This document shows positions 1 to 7,949 of a stretch of 64,000 nt of DNA, one piece after another. The notes below the pieces were generated by a model. That model was not told the DNA's origin. It saw only the letters and a program-made list of their open reading frames with translations, and ran no database searches. The translations under genes were made by a program, and so were the position numbers. The stretch spans positions 62,001 through 126,000 of the forward strand of contig NZ_PPFX01000002.1 in NCBI RefSeq assembly GCF_002898515.1, in the 5' to 3' direction. The DNA comes from Geothermobacter hydrogeniphilus (lineage in GTDB: Bacteria > Desulfobacterota > Desulfuromonadia > Desulfuromonadales > Geothermobacteraceae). The first letter of the stretch is position 1; each line of letters starts with the position of its first letter.

Positions 1-170
1 ATTGACCAGGCCCCGAAGCGGGTCAACGCGTGGCGGATTTTGACATGCCATTTCATGGTGCGGATCACGGCCTCGAACAGCACCCCGATCGCCAGATAAG
101 GCAGGATATAGAGAAATTCACGGCCCAGGTCACGACCGATCTCATTCAGGGTCTGGAGAAACTGATCCAC
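1..170 (-). CDS. Predicted membrane permease, N-terminal fragment
   Basis: The reverse strand from a GTG at 170 reads about 56 residues and runs off the left edge. The start is set by an AGGAGG Shine-Dalgarno sequence (complement of 181-186) ten bases upstream. The fragment has a short amphipathic N-terminus and then a hydrophobic segment (FLYILPYLAIGVLFEAVI) followed by a basic patch, the opening of a polytopic membrane protein. The pattern resembles the first helix of the YraQ/DUF318 predicted permeases, but too little is present to be sure. It is divergent from the methyltransferase at 521. Confidence 0.55.
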   Translation of the reverse strand, partial: MDQFLQTLNEIGRDLGREFLYILPYLAIGVLFEAVIRTMKWHVKIRHALTRFGAWS

Positions 171-427
171 GTACGCAAACCTCCTGGCTGGTATAGTCCC
201 GGGGCAACCACCACCGCCGCCGAGTGAAAACTTTCTGTCGCCACCGCCATCAGGACGGCAGGATTCCGCCGTCGCCACGCATCCCGTGCGGACAACAGCA
301 ACCACTGACAGTCAAGTAGTCGAGACAAAGCAATTCCCGTTCCGAAACCTCACGCCTGCAGCAGGATCCCGGTAAACTGTTTTTTCACCCGGCGAACAAC
401 GTTAGGCCGAGCATTTTTACATGTCAG

Positions 428-436
428 TGCTATAAT
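428..436 (+). promoter_or_regulatory. Extended -10 promoter for the methyltransferase gene
   Basis: TGC directly followed by a perfect TATAAT (431-436) forms an extended -10 element about 80 bases before the ATG at 521. No good -35 hexamer lies 16-18 bases upstream, as is common for extended -10 promoters. The rest of the 171-520 gap shows no supportable gene. Confidence 0.5.
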
Positions 437-520
437 GTGGAAAATTCAGCCTGAGTGCCGAAGGCTCAGTCGCCGGCGTCTCACCGGACAAGATCCACCG
501 ACTCAGGTTCAGGAGCAGTT

Positions 521-1312
521 ATGGCAAAGGATTTCAAAACCAGGGTACGGGAACAGTTTTCGCGTACCGCGGATGGTTATATTCACGACAAGGGGTTTGC
601 CGGCGGCGCGGATCTGGAAGAGGCCCTGAACCTGCTGCAGCCGGGCAGCGACGACACCCTGCTCGATGTCGCCTGCGGCGGTGGCCACACGGCGATGTTT
701 TTCGCCCCGCATGTCCGCTCGGTGGTCGCTTCCGACCTGACCATGCAGATGCTGAAAAAAGCCCAGGAATTTCTCAGCGAGGAGGGCCGGGTCGACAATG
801 TCACCTTTCGGGAAGCCGATGCCGAGGACCTGCCCTTCCCGGCCGGGTCCTTCACCGCCCTGACCTGCCGCATCGCCCCCCACCATTTCGCCGACGTTCC
901 CCGCGCTCTCAACGAATTTCACCGGGTGCTGCGGCGTCATGTCGGGCGGATGGTCATCATCGACACGCTGTTGCCGGACGACCCGGAAATCGCCGAATTC
1001 TATCAGACCATGGAACAGATGCGCGACCCGACCCATGTCCGCGCCTACACCGAACCGGAATGGGTGCGCATGGTCAGTGGCGCGCTGTTCGACGTCAAAC
1101 ACACCGCCATCTTTCCCAAGACCCACGATTTCCCCGAATGGTCCCGCCGTTCCGGCCTTGATGCCGCCGGCGTCAAGCGCCTCAACCAGTTCTTCATCGA
1201 CGCCCCGGACAAGATCCACGACTATTTCCAGATCGAAACCTTCGCCGGAGAGGTCGAAGCCTACACCGACCGCAAGCTGCTGATCTACGCGACCCGGATT
1301 GATAAGAAGTAG
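521..1312 (+). CDS. Class I SAM-dependent methyltransferase (UbiE/Methyltransf_11 type)
   Basis: 263 residues. The start chosen is the ATG at 521, preceded by AGGAG at 511-515; the longer open frame from 455 has no ribosome site. Motif I (LDVACGGGHT, residues 48-57) is the SAM-binding glycine loop, an acidic residue closes strand 2 (D72), and the segment CRIAPHHF near residue 116 matches the post-motif II region of UbiE-like enzymes. The family methylates small molecules such as quinones, sterols or polyketides; the substrate cannot be read from the sequence. It stands alone, divergent from the permease fragment and convergent with gltA, so the context gives no pathway. Confidence 0.85.
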   Translation: MAKDFKTRVREQFSRTADGYIHDKGFAGGADLEEALNLLQPGSDDTLLDVACGGGHTAMFFAPHVRSVVASDLTMQMLKKAQEFLSEEGRVDNVTFREADAEDLPFPAGSFTALTCRIAPHHFADVPRALNEFHRVLRRHVGRMVIIDTLLPDDPEIAEFYQTMEQMRDPTHVRAYTEPEWVRMVSGALFDVKHTAIFPKTHDFPEWSRRSGLDAAGVKRLNQFFIDAPDKIHDYFQIETFAGEVEAYTDRKLLIYATRIDKK

Positions 1313-1320
1313 AGGTTCAA

Positions 1321-1341
1321 GGCGCAAGGCGCAAGGCGCAA
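1321..1341 (+). repeat. Short tandem repeat GGCGCAA x3
   Basis: Three exact head-to-tail copies of the heptamer GGCGCAA lie just after the methyltransferase stop codon. They precede the larger direct repeats at 1511-1689 in the same 430-base non-coding gap. Confidence 0.8.
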
Positions 1342-1510
1342 GGAGAAGTGTGAGGCTGGGGGCTGGAAAAGCAAACAACATCTGCCATAAAACGGCTACG
1401 CAGAGTTGGCGGAAAAGAACCGCCCCGACCTGCGGCGACAGAGACGCTCAGGTCTATACCTGAACGATACGTTGAAGGGCGAGGGATTTTGTTTCAGATC
1501 AAGGCGCGCG

Positions 1511-1689
1511 CCGATGAGCGCGGAGGCGTAGCGGCAGCTACGTCGCACAAGCGAAGAGGGGCGTAACGCAGAGCTGAAGCAAAAGAACCGCCCCGAGCAC
1601 CAATGAGCGCGGGGTCGTAGTGGCAGCTATAGTCGCACAAGCGAAAAGGGGCGTAACGCAGAACTGGAGCAAAAGAACCGCCCCGCGCA
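1511..1689 (+). repeat. Two tandem copies of a ~90-bp intergenic repeat
   Basis: Copy A (1511-1599) and copy B (1600-1689) align along their whole length with about a dozen differences and one or two single-base indels. Both contain GTCGCACAAGCGAA, GGGGCGTAACGCAGA and AAAAGAACCGCCCCG. A third, partial copy of the right end is at about 1396-1430 (CTACGCAGAG through AAAAGAACCGCCCCG). The unit has no plausible reading frame and no inverted terminal repeats. It looks like an interspersed intergenic repeat, but whether it occurs elsewhere in the genome cannot be seen here. Confidence 0.8.
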
Positions 1690-1732
1690 CACAAAAAAAG
1701 GGATGCCTTGCGGCATCCCTTTTTTTGTGTGC
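1687..1732 (-). terminator. Perfect 21-bp inverted repeat, bidirectional terminator
   Basis: The left arm 1687-1707 and right arm 1712-1732 are exact reverse complements around a TTGC loop. Each arm holds a GGGATGCC core flanked by seven A (left) or seven T (right), so it gives a GC stem followed by a U run on either strand. It lies ten bases past the gltA stop codon (minus strand) and also closes the plus-strand side. Confidence 0.9.
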
Positions 1733-1742
1733 ATATCACAGC

Positions 1743-3056
1743 TTACTTGATGCCGGCAGCGTCTTCCAGCATCGCCGTGGTAACCGACTTCGGACGCTCG
1801 ATGGCATAACCGAGAGCGCGGTCCCAGGTGATGTTGGCCAGGCAACCGATGGCACGACCGACACCGAACAGGACGGTGTAGAAGTCGTACTCGGTGACGC
1901 CGTAGTACCACTGGATGACGCCGGACTGGGCATCGACGTTCGGCCAGGGGTTCTTGGCCTTGCCGTGCTCCTGCAGAACACCCGGAGCCACTTCGTAGAT
2001 CATGCTGACCAGCTTGAACAGCGGGTAGTCCTTAAGACCTTCGGTCTTGAGGCAGAACTCACGCTGCGAGCTGTAGCGCGGATCGGTCTTGCGCAGCACG
2101 GCATGACCGTAGCCGGGGATGACCTGGCCGCTGTTGAGAGTGTCCCAGAGGGCTTTTTCCAGCTGCTCCTTGGTCGGCACTTCGCCGCCGAGCTTGGCCA
2201 TGAAGTCCTGGGTCCAGCCGAGGACTTCCTGGTTGGCGAGGCCATGCAACGGGCCGGCCAGGCCATTGAGTCCGGCACTGTAGGAATAGTAGGCATCGGA
2301 GAGAGCCGAAGCGACCAGATGGGTAGTGTGCGCCGAAACATTGCCCGACTCATGGTCGGAATGGAGGATGAAGTACATCCGCGCAACATCATCATACGGA
2401 GCATCAACACCCATCATGCGGGCGAAGTTGCCGCCCATGTCGAGGTTCGGGTCGGCATCGATATGGGTGTCGCCCTTGTACTTCATGCGATAGATGTAAG
2501 CCGCGATCGGAGCGAGTTTCGCCATCAGGTTGGTGGCATCCTCGTACATGTCCTCCCAGCAGGTCATCTTGTTGAACTTGCCTTCGCGGTAGTTTTTGGC
2601 GAAGATCGAGTCACGCTGCATGGCCAGCACTGCCGTGGAGAACATGGTCATCGGATGGGAGTCACGCGGCATGGCGCGCAGCACGTCGATGACATACTCG
2701 GGGACCTGAGAACGCTTCTTCCAGTCCTCAACCACTTCCAGGGTCTGCTCCATGGTCGGCACGTCGCCGGTCATCAGCATGTACCAGAATCCCTCGACAT
2801 AGGGATAGTCGGAACCCGGAACCTTCGGCAGGGCGGCGAAGGTCTCGGGGATGGTCTTGCCACGGAAACGGATGCCTTCCATCGGGTCAAGATAGGAAAT
2901 GTCGGTCACCAGGCACTTGACACCGCGGGCGCCGCCAATCGCCTGGGCAATGGTGACCTCACCGAGACTGACATCACCGCATTCCTTGATCAGCTTGACG
3001 GTACGCGGACGATGCTCATCGATCTTCTTGCGCAGGACTTCTTTCAACGTGGACAT
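1743..3056 (-). CDS. gltA: Citrate synthase, mitochondrial (eukaryotic) type
   Basis: 437 residues from the ATG at 3056, with AGGAGAG just upstream; the open frame extends further but without a ribosome site. The enzyme condenses oxaloacetate and acetyl-CoA to citrate. Catalytic residues align with the pig heart enzyme: H271 in LAGPLHGLANQEVL, H318 in VPGYGHAVLRKTDPRY-like context (here IPGYGHAV), and D375 in NPWPNVDAQSG. The stretch SDHESGNVSAHTTHLV is nearly identical to the mitochondrial protein and unlike the NADH-sensitive bacterial hexameric type. This eukaryote-like form is known from Geobacteraceae. The gene is monocistronic, with its own promoter (3268-3296) and a strong terminator. 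Confidence 0.97.
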   Translation of the reverse strand: MSTLKEVLRKKIDEHRPRTVKLIKECGDVSLGEVTIAQAIGGARGVKCLVTDISYLDPMEGIRFRGKTIPETFAALPKVPGSDYPYVEGFWYMLMTGDVPTMEQTLEVVEDWKKRSQVPEYVIDVLRAMPRDSHPMTMFSTAVLAMQRDSIFAKNYREGKFNKMTCWEDMYEDATNLMAKLAPIAAYIYRMKYKGDTHIDADPNLDMGGNFARMMGVDAPYDDVARMYFILHSDHESGNVSAHTTHLVASALSDAYYSYSAGLNGLAGPLHGLANQEVLGWTQDFMAKLGGEVPTKEQLEKALWDTLNSGQVIPGYGHAVLRKTDPRYSSQREFCLKTEGLKDYPLFKLVSMIYEVAPGVLQEHGKAKNPWPNVDAQSGVIQWYYGVTEYDFYTVLFGVGRAIGCLANITWDRALGYAIERPKSVTTAMLEDAAGIK

Positions 3057-3267
3057 ACTCTCTCTCCTTTGCAGATGTGAATGCTGTGGGAAAAACCCAC
3101 CAAACGAAAACTGCCCCTTTATCCTTGAGTCGCCACCCCTCACTCTACCCTGCGGATCGCCGGGAAAGAGGGGTTCGATAACCATAACAAAAAGAAAAGC
3201 CCTGACAAGGGAGCCTGCAGGAGCAGGCAGGTCGGCAAACCTTGTCTGGTGGCAAATTCCAAATATC

Positions 3268-3296
3268 GTTTTAGCAACCCGATGAGGAGATGTCAA
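3268..3296 (-). promoter_or_regulatory. Sigma-70 type promoter for gltA
   Basis: On the minus strand a perfect TTGACA (complement of 3291-3296) is followed after 17 bases by TAAAAC (complement of 3268-3273). Transcription would start near 3261, leaving a leader of about 200 bases before the gltA ATG. I see no obvious riboswitch fold in that leader. Confidence 0.5.
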
Positions 3297-3432
3297 GAAA
3301 ATTTGTATACAGTATCCGGTCTTCCCCCCCCTGGATTCAACCCCCGACCACGCTCCCGAAAAGACGAATGCGGGCTCCTGCCGGTCCGCACGACGCCGAC
3401 TGAACGATCTCGGACATGGATCGGTTTAGGCC

Positions 3433-3460
3433 TTGCTTTCTTCCGGCCTCATGCTAAAAT
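3433..3460 (+). promoter_or_regulatory. Candidate promoter of the dusB-ntrB-ntrC operon
   Basis: TTGCTT (3433-3438), a 16-base spacer and TGC-TAAAAT (extended -10, 3452-3460). It overlaps the ATG at 3451. If it is used, transcripts would begin near 3467 and translation of dusB would have to start at the in-frame GTG at 3472 with almost no leader. Confidence 0.4.
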
Positions 3461-4476
3461 GCGTAAAAATTGTGCAATACAAAAAGCTCAACATAGCATC
3501 CCTGAGGCTGGCCAATCCGGTTCTGCTGGCGCCCATGGCCGGCATAAGCAATCTGCCCTATCGCCGCATCATGAAGGAATTCGGTGCGGCCCTGGTTTTC
3601 AGCGAGATGGTCAGCGCCAATGGCCTGATCCGCGATGGACGACGGACCCTGGAACTGGTTCGCTCCTGCGCCGCGGAGAAACCCCTGGGCATTCAGCTTT
3701 TCGGTTCCGAACCGAGCGTCCTCGCCGCAAGCGTCCGCCACCTGGAAGGCGCCGGAGACCTGATCGACCTCAACCTCGGATGCCCGGTCAACAAGGTCGT
3801 GCGCGGCGGAGCGGGAAGTGCCCTGTTGCGCGATCCCAACCTGGTCGCGAAGCTGATAGGTGCCTTGCGCAAGGCCACCGACAAGCCGCTGACGGTTAAA
3901 ATACGTTCCGGCTGGGACCGCCTGAGTATCAATTACCTGGACATCGGACGGATTGCCGAAGATTGCGGAGCCGACGCGGTGACCCTGCATCCGCGCACCC
4001 GGGCCGAAGGCTTTTCCGGCAGCGCCGACTGGGAGCAGATCGGCCGGTTGAAACAGGCGCTCGGCATCCCGGTGATCGGCAGCGGCGACATTTTCAACAC
4101 CGACGACGCCCTGCGCATGCTGCGAACCACCGGCTGCGACGGCATCATGATCGGCCGTGGCGGGTACGGCAATCCCTGGCTGATCCGCAACATCCTGAAC
4201 CGCCTTGCCGGACAGCCCGAACGCCCTCCTTCCGCCACCGAAAAACTCCGGGTGGCGGAACGGCATCTCCGCTTTATGGAAGAGGATATCGGTGCCGGAA
4301 AAACGTTGTTTGAAATGCGCAAGCATCTCTGCTGGTACTCCAGGGGCATGGTCGATGCCGCCCATTTTCGCCAGGTCGTCAACCATGCCACATCACTGGA
4401 GCAGATGCTCAGCCTGATGCGGAACTTTTTCGCCCGGAATGAGAACCAGGATGCAGGAAATCATCCCGCCACGTGA
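3451..4476 (+). CDS. dusB: tRNA-dihydrouridine synthase (DusB/NifR3)
   Basis: 341 residues from the ATG at 3451. The flavoenzyme reduces specific uridines in the tRNA D-loop. The LAPMAGISNLPYR opening marks the flavin-binding start of the TIM barrel, and C111 in DLNLGCPVNKV is the active-site cysteine; the late segments GSGDIF and MIGRGGYGNPW bind FMN phosphate. Neither ATG 3451 nor GTG 3472 has a clear ribosome site, and the predicted promoter favours the GTG. The 3' end overlaps ntrB by 26 bases. The order nifR3-ntrB-ntrC is the one described in Alphaproteobacteria, where nifR3 was first found as the gene ahead of ntrB. Confidence 0.93.
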   Translation: MLKCVKIVQYKKLNIASLRLANPVLLAPMAGISNLPYRRIMKEFGAALVFSEMVSANGLIRDGRRTLELVRSCAAEKPLGIQLFGSEPSVLAASVRHLEGAGDLIDLNLGCPVNKVVRGGAGSALLRDPNLVAKLIGALRKATDKPLTVKIRSGWDRLSINYLDIGRIAEDCGADAVTLHPRTRAEGFSGSADWEQIGRLKQALGIPVIGSGDIFNTDDALRMLRTTGCDGIMIGRGGYGNPWLIRNILNRLAGQPERPPSATEKLRVAERHLRFMEEDIGAGKTLFEMRKHLCWYSRGMVDAAHFRQVVNHATSLEQMLSLMRNFFARNENQDAGNHPAT

Positions 4477-5560
4477 AGCCCAGCTCTATCGCCAGATTCT
4501 GGAGAATGTCGACCGGGCGGTCATCGCCGTCGACCGCGGGGGACTGATCACACTCTTCAATCCGACCGCCCAGTCCTATACCGGCCTCTCCGAGAAACAG
4601 GCCCGCGGCCGCTCCTTCAGGAAACTGTTCGCCGGTCAGCCGCGGCTGCTGGAACTGGTCGATGAAACCGAGCGGAAAGGACGGGCCATCTCCGACCCGG
4701 AGAATGTCCACCTGCTGCGACCGATGGCAGCCCCGCTACCGGTAAGCGTGTCGGCCTGCCCGCTGCTCGACGCCGCCGGTGCCCAGGAAGGAGTGGTGCT
4801 GCTGATACGTGACCTGACCCGCATCCGGGAACTCGAGGATGCCGTCCGTCGCGCCGACCGCCTGAGCATGCTCGGCACCCTGGCCGCCGGTCTGGCCCAC
4901 GAGATCAAGAACCCTCTGGGCGGCATCAAGGGGGCGGCGCAGTTGCTGGCCATGGAGCTTGACGACAACAACCTGGTTGCCGAATACACCCAGGTGATGA
5001 TTCGCGAAGCCGACCGTGTCAACGGCATCATTGAGGAACTGATGGACCTGGCCAACCCGCGGTCGGCGGAATGGTCCGAGGTCGATCTGACGAGAATTCT
5101 GAACGATATCGTCTTGTTTCAGAAGGAGGCCTATCGCGGGCAGGATATCGAGTTCAACCTGGCCCTCGATCCCAGCATCCCCCCACTCAGCGGCGACGAG
5201 AATCTGCTGACCAGGCTGTTTCTCAACCTGATCAAGAATGCCGCCGAAGCCGTGACAAGAGAAGGGCGGATCGAAATCCGATCACGCATCAGTGGTGATG
5301 TCCATCTGACCCGACCCGGCACCCGACCGGTCCCCTTCGTCGAGGTGGACATTATCGACAATGGCTGCGGCATACAAAGTGAGCATCTGGAACAGGTTTT
5401 CACGCCTTTCTTTACCAGTAAAACAACCGGCAGCGGGCTCGGGCTGTCGATCTGTCAAAAAATTGTGACCGAGCATCAGGGATTCATGAAGGTCAGCAGC
5501 ACTCCCGGTGAGGGGACCCGGATACGAGTGGCCCTGCCCTTTATCCGCAGGCGCAACTGA
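4451..5560 (+). CDS. ntrB: Nitrogen-regulation-type sensor histidine kinase (NtrB/GlnL-like)
   Basis: 369 residues from the ATG at 4451 (AGG just before it; an upstream in-frame ATG at 4439 is possible). Domains: a PAS domain (about 8-125), a dimerisation/phosphoacceptor domain with H150 in LAHEIKNPLGG, and a HATPase domain with N box (N259/N263), DNGCGI (303-308) and GSGLGLSI (327-334). No membrane segment is present, so it is cytosolic like GlnL. It would phosphorylate the regulator encoded next. The dusB neighbour supports the NtrB reading, although PAS kinases paired with sigma-54 activators also serve other signals; neither glnA nor glnB is nearby. Confidence 0.85.
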   Translation: MQEIIPPREAQLYRQILENVDRAVIAVDRGGLITLFNPTAQSYTGLSEKQARGRSFRKLFAGQPRLLELVDETERKGRAISDPENVHLLRPMAAPLPVSVSACPLLDAAGAQEGVVLLIRDLTRIRELEDAVRRADRLSMLGTLAAGLAHEIKNPLGGIKGAAQLLAMELDDNNLVAEYTQVMIREADRVNGIIEELMDLANPRSAEWSEVDLTRILNDIVLFQKEAYRGQDIEFNLALDPSIPPLSGDENLLTRLFLNLIKNAAEAVTREGRIEIRSRISGDVHLTRPGTRPVPFVEVDIIDNGCGIQSEHLEQVFTPFFTSKTTGSGLGLSICQKIVTEHQGFMKVSSTPGEGTRIRVALPFIRRRN

Positions 5561-5598
5561 GTTACAGCAGATGCCTTTTTCAGGAGGGGTTCGTACCC

Positions 5599-7032
5599 AT
5601 GTCCATCCGTAGAATTCTGGTCGCCGACGACGAAGACTCTATCCGCTGGGTGCTGTCGAAGGCACTCGGGAAACAAGGGCACAAAGTTGACCTTGCCGTC
5701 GACGGAGATGAAGCCCTGCAACTGTTTCGTCGCAACAAATATGACCTGGCAATCCTTGACATCAAAATGCCGAAACCGACCGGCCTGGAACTGCTCGATC
5801 TGTTTCAGCAGGAAAGACCGGAGATGCTGGTCATCATCATGACCGCCGAATCCTCGATGAAGAATGCCGTCGAGGCGATGAAGCGCGGAGCCTACGACTA
5901 CCTGACTAAACCCTTTGATCTCGATGAGCTGGATGCCATCATCCTCAAGGCCGGCAAAGCGACCGCCATCAGTGACCAGGTCACACTGCTCAAGGATGAA
6001 CTGAAAGAGCATTACCAGTTTGAACGCAATATCATCGGCAACAGCCAGCCGATGCAGGAGGTTTACAAGCAACTGGGTCGCATCGCCCCCTCAGATATCA
6101 CCGTGCTGATCACCGGCGAATCAGGAACCGGCAAGGAACTCGTCGCCCGCGCCATCCACTTCAACAGTCCTCGACTGGGAAAACCTTTCCTTGCCATCAA
6201 TTGTGCCGCCATCCCCCGGGACCTGCTTGAAAGCGAACTGTTCGGCCACGAAAAAGGGGCCTTTACCGGGGCCTCCGAGCGCAAGGCCGGCAAGTTTGAA
6301 CAAGCTGATGGCGGGACCCTGTTTCTCGACGAAATCGGCGACATGTCTCTCGATCTTCAGGCCAAACTGCTCAGGGTCCTGCAGGAAAAGGAGCTCACTC
6401 GCACCGGCGGCAGCCAGACCCTCCAGGTCAACGTGCGCATTGTCGCCGCCACCAACCAGAATCTGAAACGCAAGGTTGCCGACAAGGAATTCCGTGAAGA
6501 CCTCTTTTACCGCCTCAACGTGATGCCGCTTGAACTTCCACCGTTGCGTGAACGCCGCGAGGACATTCCGTTATTGGCCCGGTATTTCCTGCAGAAAGCC
6601 CGGGATGACCTGCATGTCTCCACCCGGGGCATCAGTGACGAAGCCCTGAACCTGCTGCAGAAACATGCCTGGCCGGGCAATGTCCGGGAGTTGGAAAACA
6701 CCATCCAGCGCGCCGCCCTGCTTTCTCCCGACCAGTTCCTCACCCCCGCCGATTTCGGCAGTCTCGGCAACGAAATCAGCAGACAGGAGAATGACAATTC
6801 GCTGGAGGCATTGGTTCACAACAAGCTCAGCGCCTCGCTGGCCCAGATGGATGTCAATGAACTGGACAACCTCTACGAAATGGTGCTGCACCAGATGGAA
6901 CGTCCTCTGATTCAGATTGTGCTTCGGAAAACCCGCGGCAACCAGGTACGCACCGCGGAAATCCTGGGGATCAACCGGAACACTCTGCGCAAAAAGATCA
7001 AGACCCTCGGTATCAACATCAGCAGGGATTAA
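5599..7032 (+). CDS. ntrC: Sigma-54-dependent response regulator, NtrC type
   Basis: 477 residues; AGGAGGGG lies ahead of the ATG. The receiver domain carries D54 (LAILDIKMP) and K104. The AAA+ domain shows Walker A GESGTGKE (173-180), the sigma-54 contact loop GAFTGA (220-225) and Walker B LFLDEIGD (241-248). The C-terminus is a Fis-type helix-turn-helix (VRTAEILGINRNTLRKKIK). The residue numbering of the receiver matches enteric NtrC. It activates transcription from -24/-12 promoters after phosphorylation by the preceding kinase. The length and the conserved neighbours support NtrC itself; targets in this window are not shown, though a -24/-12 promoter occurs at 18729. Confidence 0.9.
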   Translation: MSIRRILVADDEDSIRWVLSKALGKQGHKVDLAVDGDEALQLFRRNKYDLAILDIKMPKPTGLELLDLFQQERPEMLVIIMTAESSMKNAVEAMKRGAYDYLTKPFDLDELDAIILKAGKATAISDQVTLLKDELKEHYQFERNIIGNSQPMQEVYKQLGRIAPSDITVLITGESGTGKELVARAIHFNSPRLGKPFLAINCAAIPRDLLESELFGHEKGAFTGASERKAGKFEQADGGTLFLDEIGDMSLDLQAKLLRVLQEKELTRTGGSQTLQVNVRIVAATNQNLKRKVADKEFREDLFYRLNVMPLELPPLRERREDIPLLARYFLQKARDDLHVSTRGISDEALNLLQKHAWPGNVRELENTIQRAALLSPDQFLTPADFGSLGNEISRQENDNSLEALVHNKLSASLAQMDVNELDNLYEMVLHQMERPLIQIVLRKTRGNQVRTAEILGINRNTLRKKIKTLGINISRD

Positions 7033-7078
7033 ACAATCCCGGTCCCGTCGCAACAGTGAGACGACACCGACCCGGCGC

Positions 7079-7288
7079 CTACTGCAGACCGGTTGGATTG
7101 CGGAGAGCGGCCCGTCTTTCGGGGAAGGAATACACGCGGCGGCGGCCGCGCAGCGGGCCGGTTGCGACATCGACCCAGCCATCGGCACGCCGAAAGCGAC
7201 TGATGGCGGCATTTTCCAACAGTTGATCGAGAATGACCGGTTTGACAAAATCATGGCGGCCATCGGGATAAACAACAGGGATCATCAT
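7079..7288 (-). CDS. Small conserved protein of unknown function (69 aa)
   Basis: A frame of 69 residues starts at tandem ATG codons (7288) behind a strong AGGAGG. It begins MIPVVYPDGRHDFVKPVILDQLL, contains a central FRRADGWVDV element and ends in a basic RGRRRVY..PERR stretch. Similar small proteins, with a YP-G-HD-VKP opening and an ERR-containing tail, are in my recollection common in Geobacter relatives, but I cannot confirm this. It has no signal peptide, membrane segment or Cys motif. It fills the gap between ntrC (convergent) and folA (divergent). Confidence 0.7.
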   Translation of the reverse strand: MMIPVVYPDGRHDFVKPVILDQLLENAAISRFRRADGWVDVATGPLRGRRRVYSFPERRAALRNPTGLQ

Positions 7289-7353
7289 TTCCCACCTCCT
7301 GCCGGAGTCACCTGAAAACCATCGTGAGCTTTAACTAATTTTTAGCCGACTTC

Positions 7354-7893
7354 ATGGCAAAGTCAATGAGCGCAAACAAAAAGAGCGTTGTCGGTCAGTC
7401 CGCGAAACCGGCCGCAAACAACAGGAATCTCACCTTGACCCTGGTGGCGGCCATGACTGACAACGGGGTTATCGGCCGGCGGGGGGAAATGCCCTGGTGG
7501 CTACCCGCCGAACTGCAGTTGTTTCGGCAGCTGACCATGGGCGGGATCCTGATCATGGGCCGAAAAACCTTTACATCACTGCCCGCCCCCCTGCCCGGCC
7601 GGATCAACCTGGTCGTCAGTCGGCATCTGCAAACGGCCCCGGGGCGCACTGTCTGCAGCTCTCTGCAAACCGCGCTGCAACTGGCCGCAACCCTGCCGAG
7701 ACCTGTTTTCATCGTCGGTGGAGCGCAACTATACCGGCAGGCACTGCCGCGCTGCGAGAAAATGGTTCTCAGCTGGGTTGAAGGTCAGCCGCAGGGCGAT
7801 ACCTTCTTTCCGGCAATCGAATGGTCAGAATGGGAAATCGAACGGGAAGAGAGATATTCGGGTTTCAGGCGTTGTTTCTACTGCCGGATCTGA
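7354..7893 (+). CDS. folA: Dihydrofolate reductase
   Basis: The enzyme reduces dihydrofolate to tetrahydrofolate with NADPH. From the ATG at 7354 it has 179 residues: a ~26-residue non-conserved extension, then the DHFR fold (LTLVAAMTDNGVIGRRGEMPWWLPAEL). E53 occupies the position of the catalytic acid (D27 in E. coli, Glu in vertebrates). ILIMGRKTFTSLP and FIVGGAQLYRQAL are the two nucleotide-binding elements. A TTG at 7435 with AGGA eight bases upstream would start exactly where other DHFRs start and may be the true initiator. The C-terminus is slightly short. Its partners folP and folC lie elsewhere in the window. Confidence 0.9.
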   Translation: MAKSMSANKKSVVGQSAKPAANNRNLTLTLVAAMTDNGVIGRRGEMPWWLPAELQLFRQLTMGGILIMGRKTFTSLPAPLPGRINLVVSRHLQTAPGRTVCSSLQTALQLAATLPRPVFIVGGAQLYRQALPRCEKMVLSWVEGQPQGDTFFPAIEWSEWEIEREERYSGFRRCFYCRI

Positions 7894-7949
7894 AGATGAA
7901 AAGACCATCCTCCACCTGAAAACATGTCGACCGATGCCGCCGGCATCGA

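Noticed and set aside
1511-1689. Possible CRISPR array
   Set aside because: The repeats abut with no unique spacers, differ between copies and number only two to three; no cas genes are present.
1620-3080. A 486-codon plus-strand open frame opposite gltA
   Set aside because: Shadow of the citrate synthase gene and terminator; no family resemblance.
1620-7000. Prophage, genomic island or defence locus
   Set aside because: Across the whole window gene content and order are housekeeping or transport; no integrase, terminase, restriction, toxin-antitoxin or retron-like genes were recognised.
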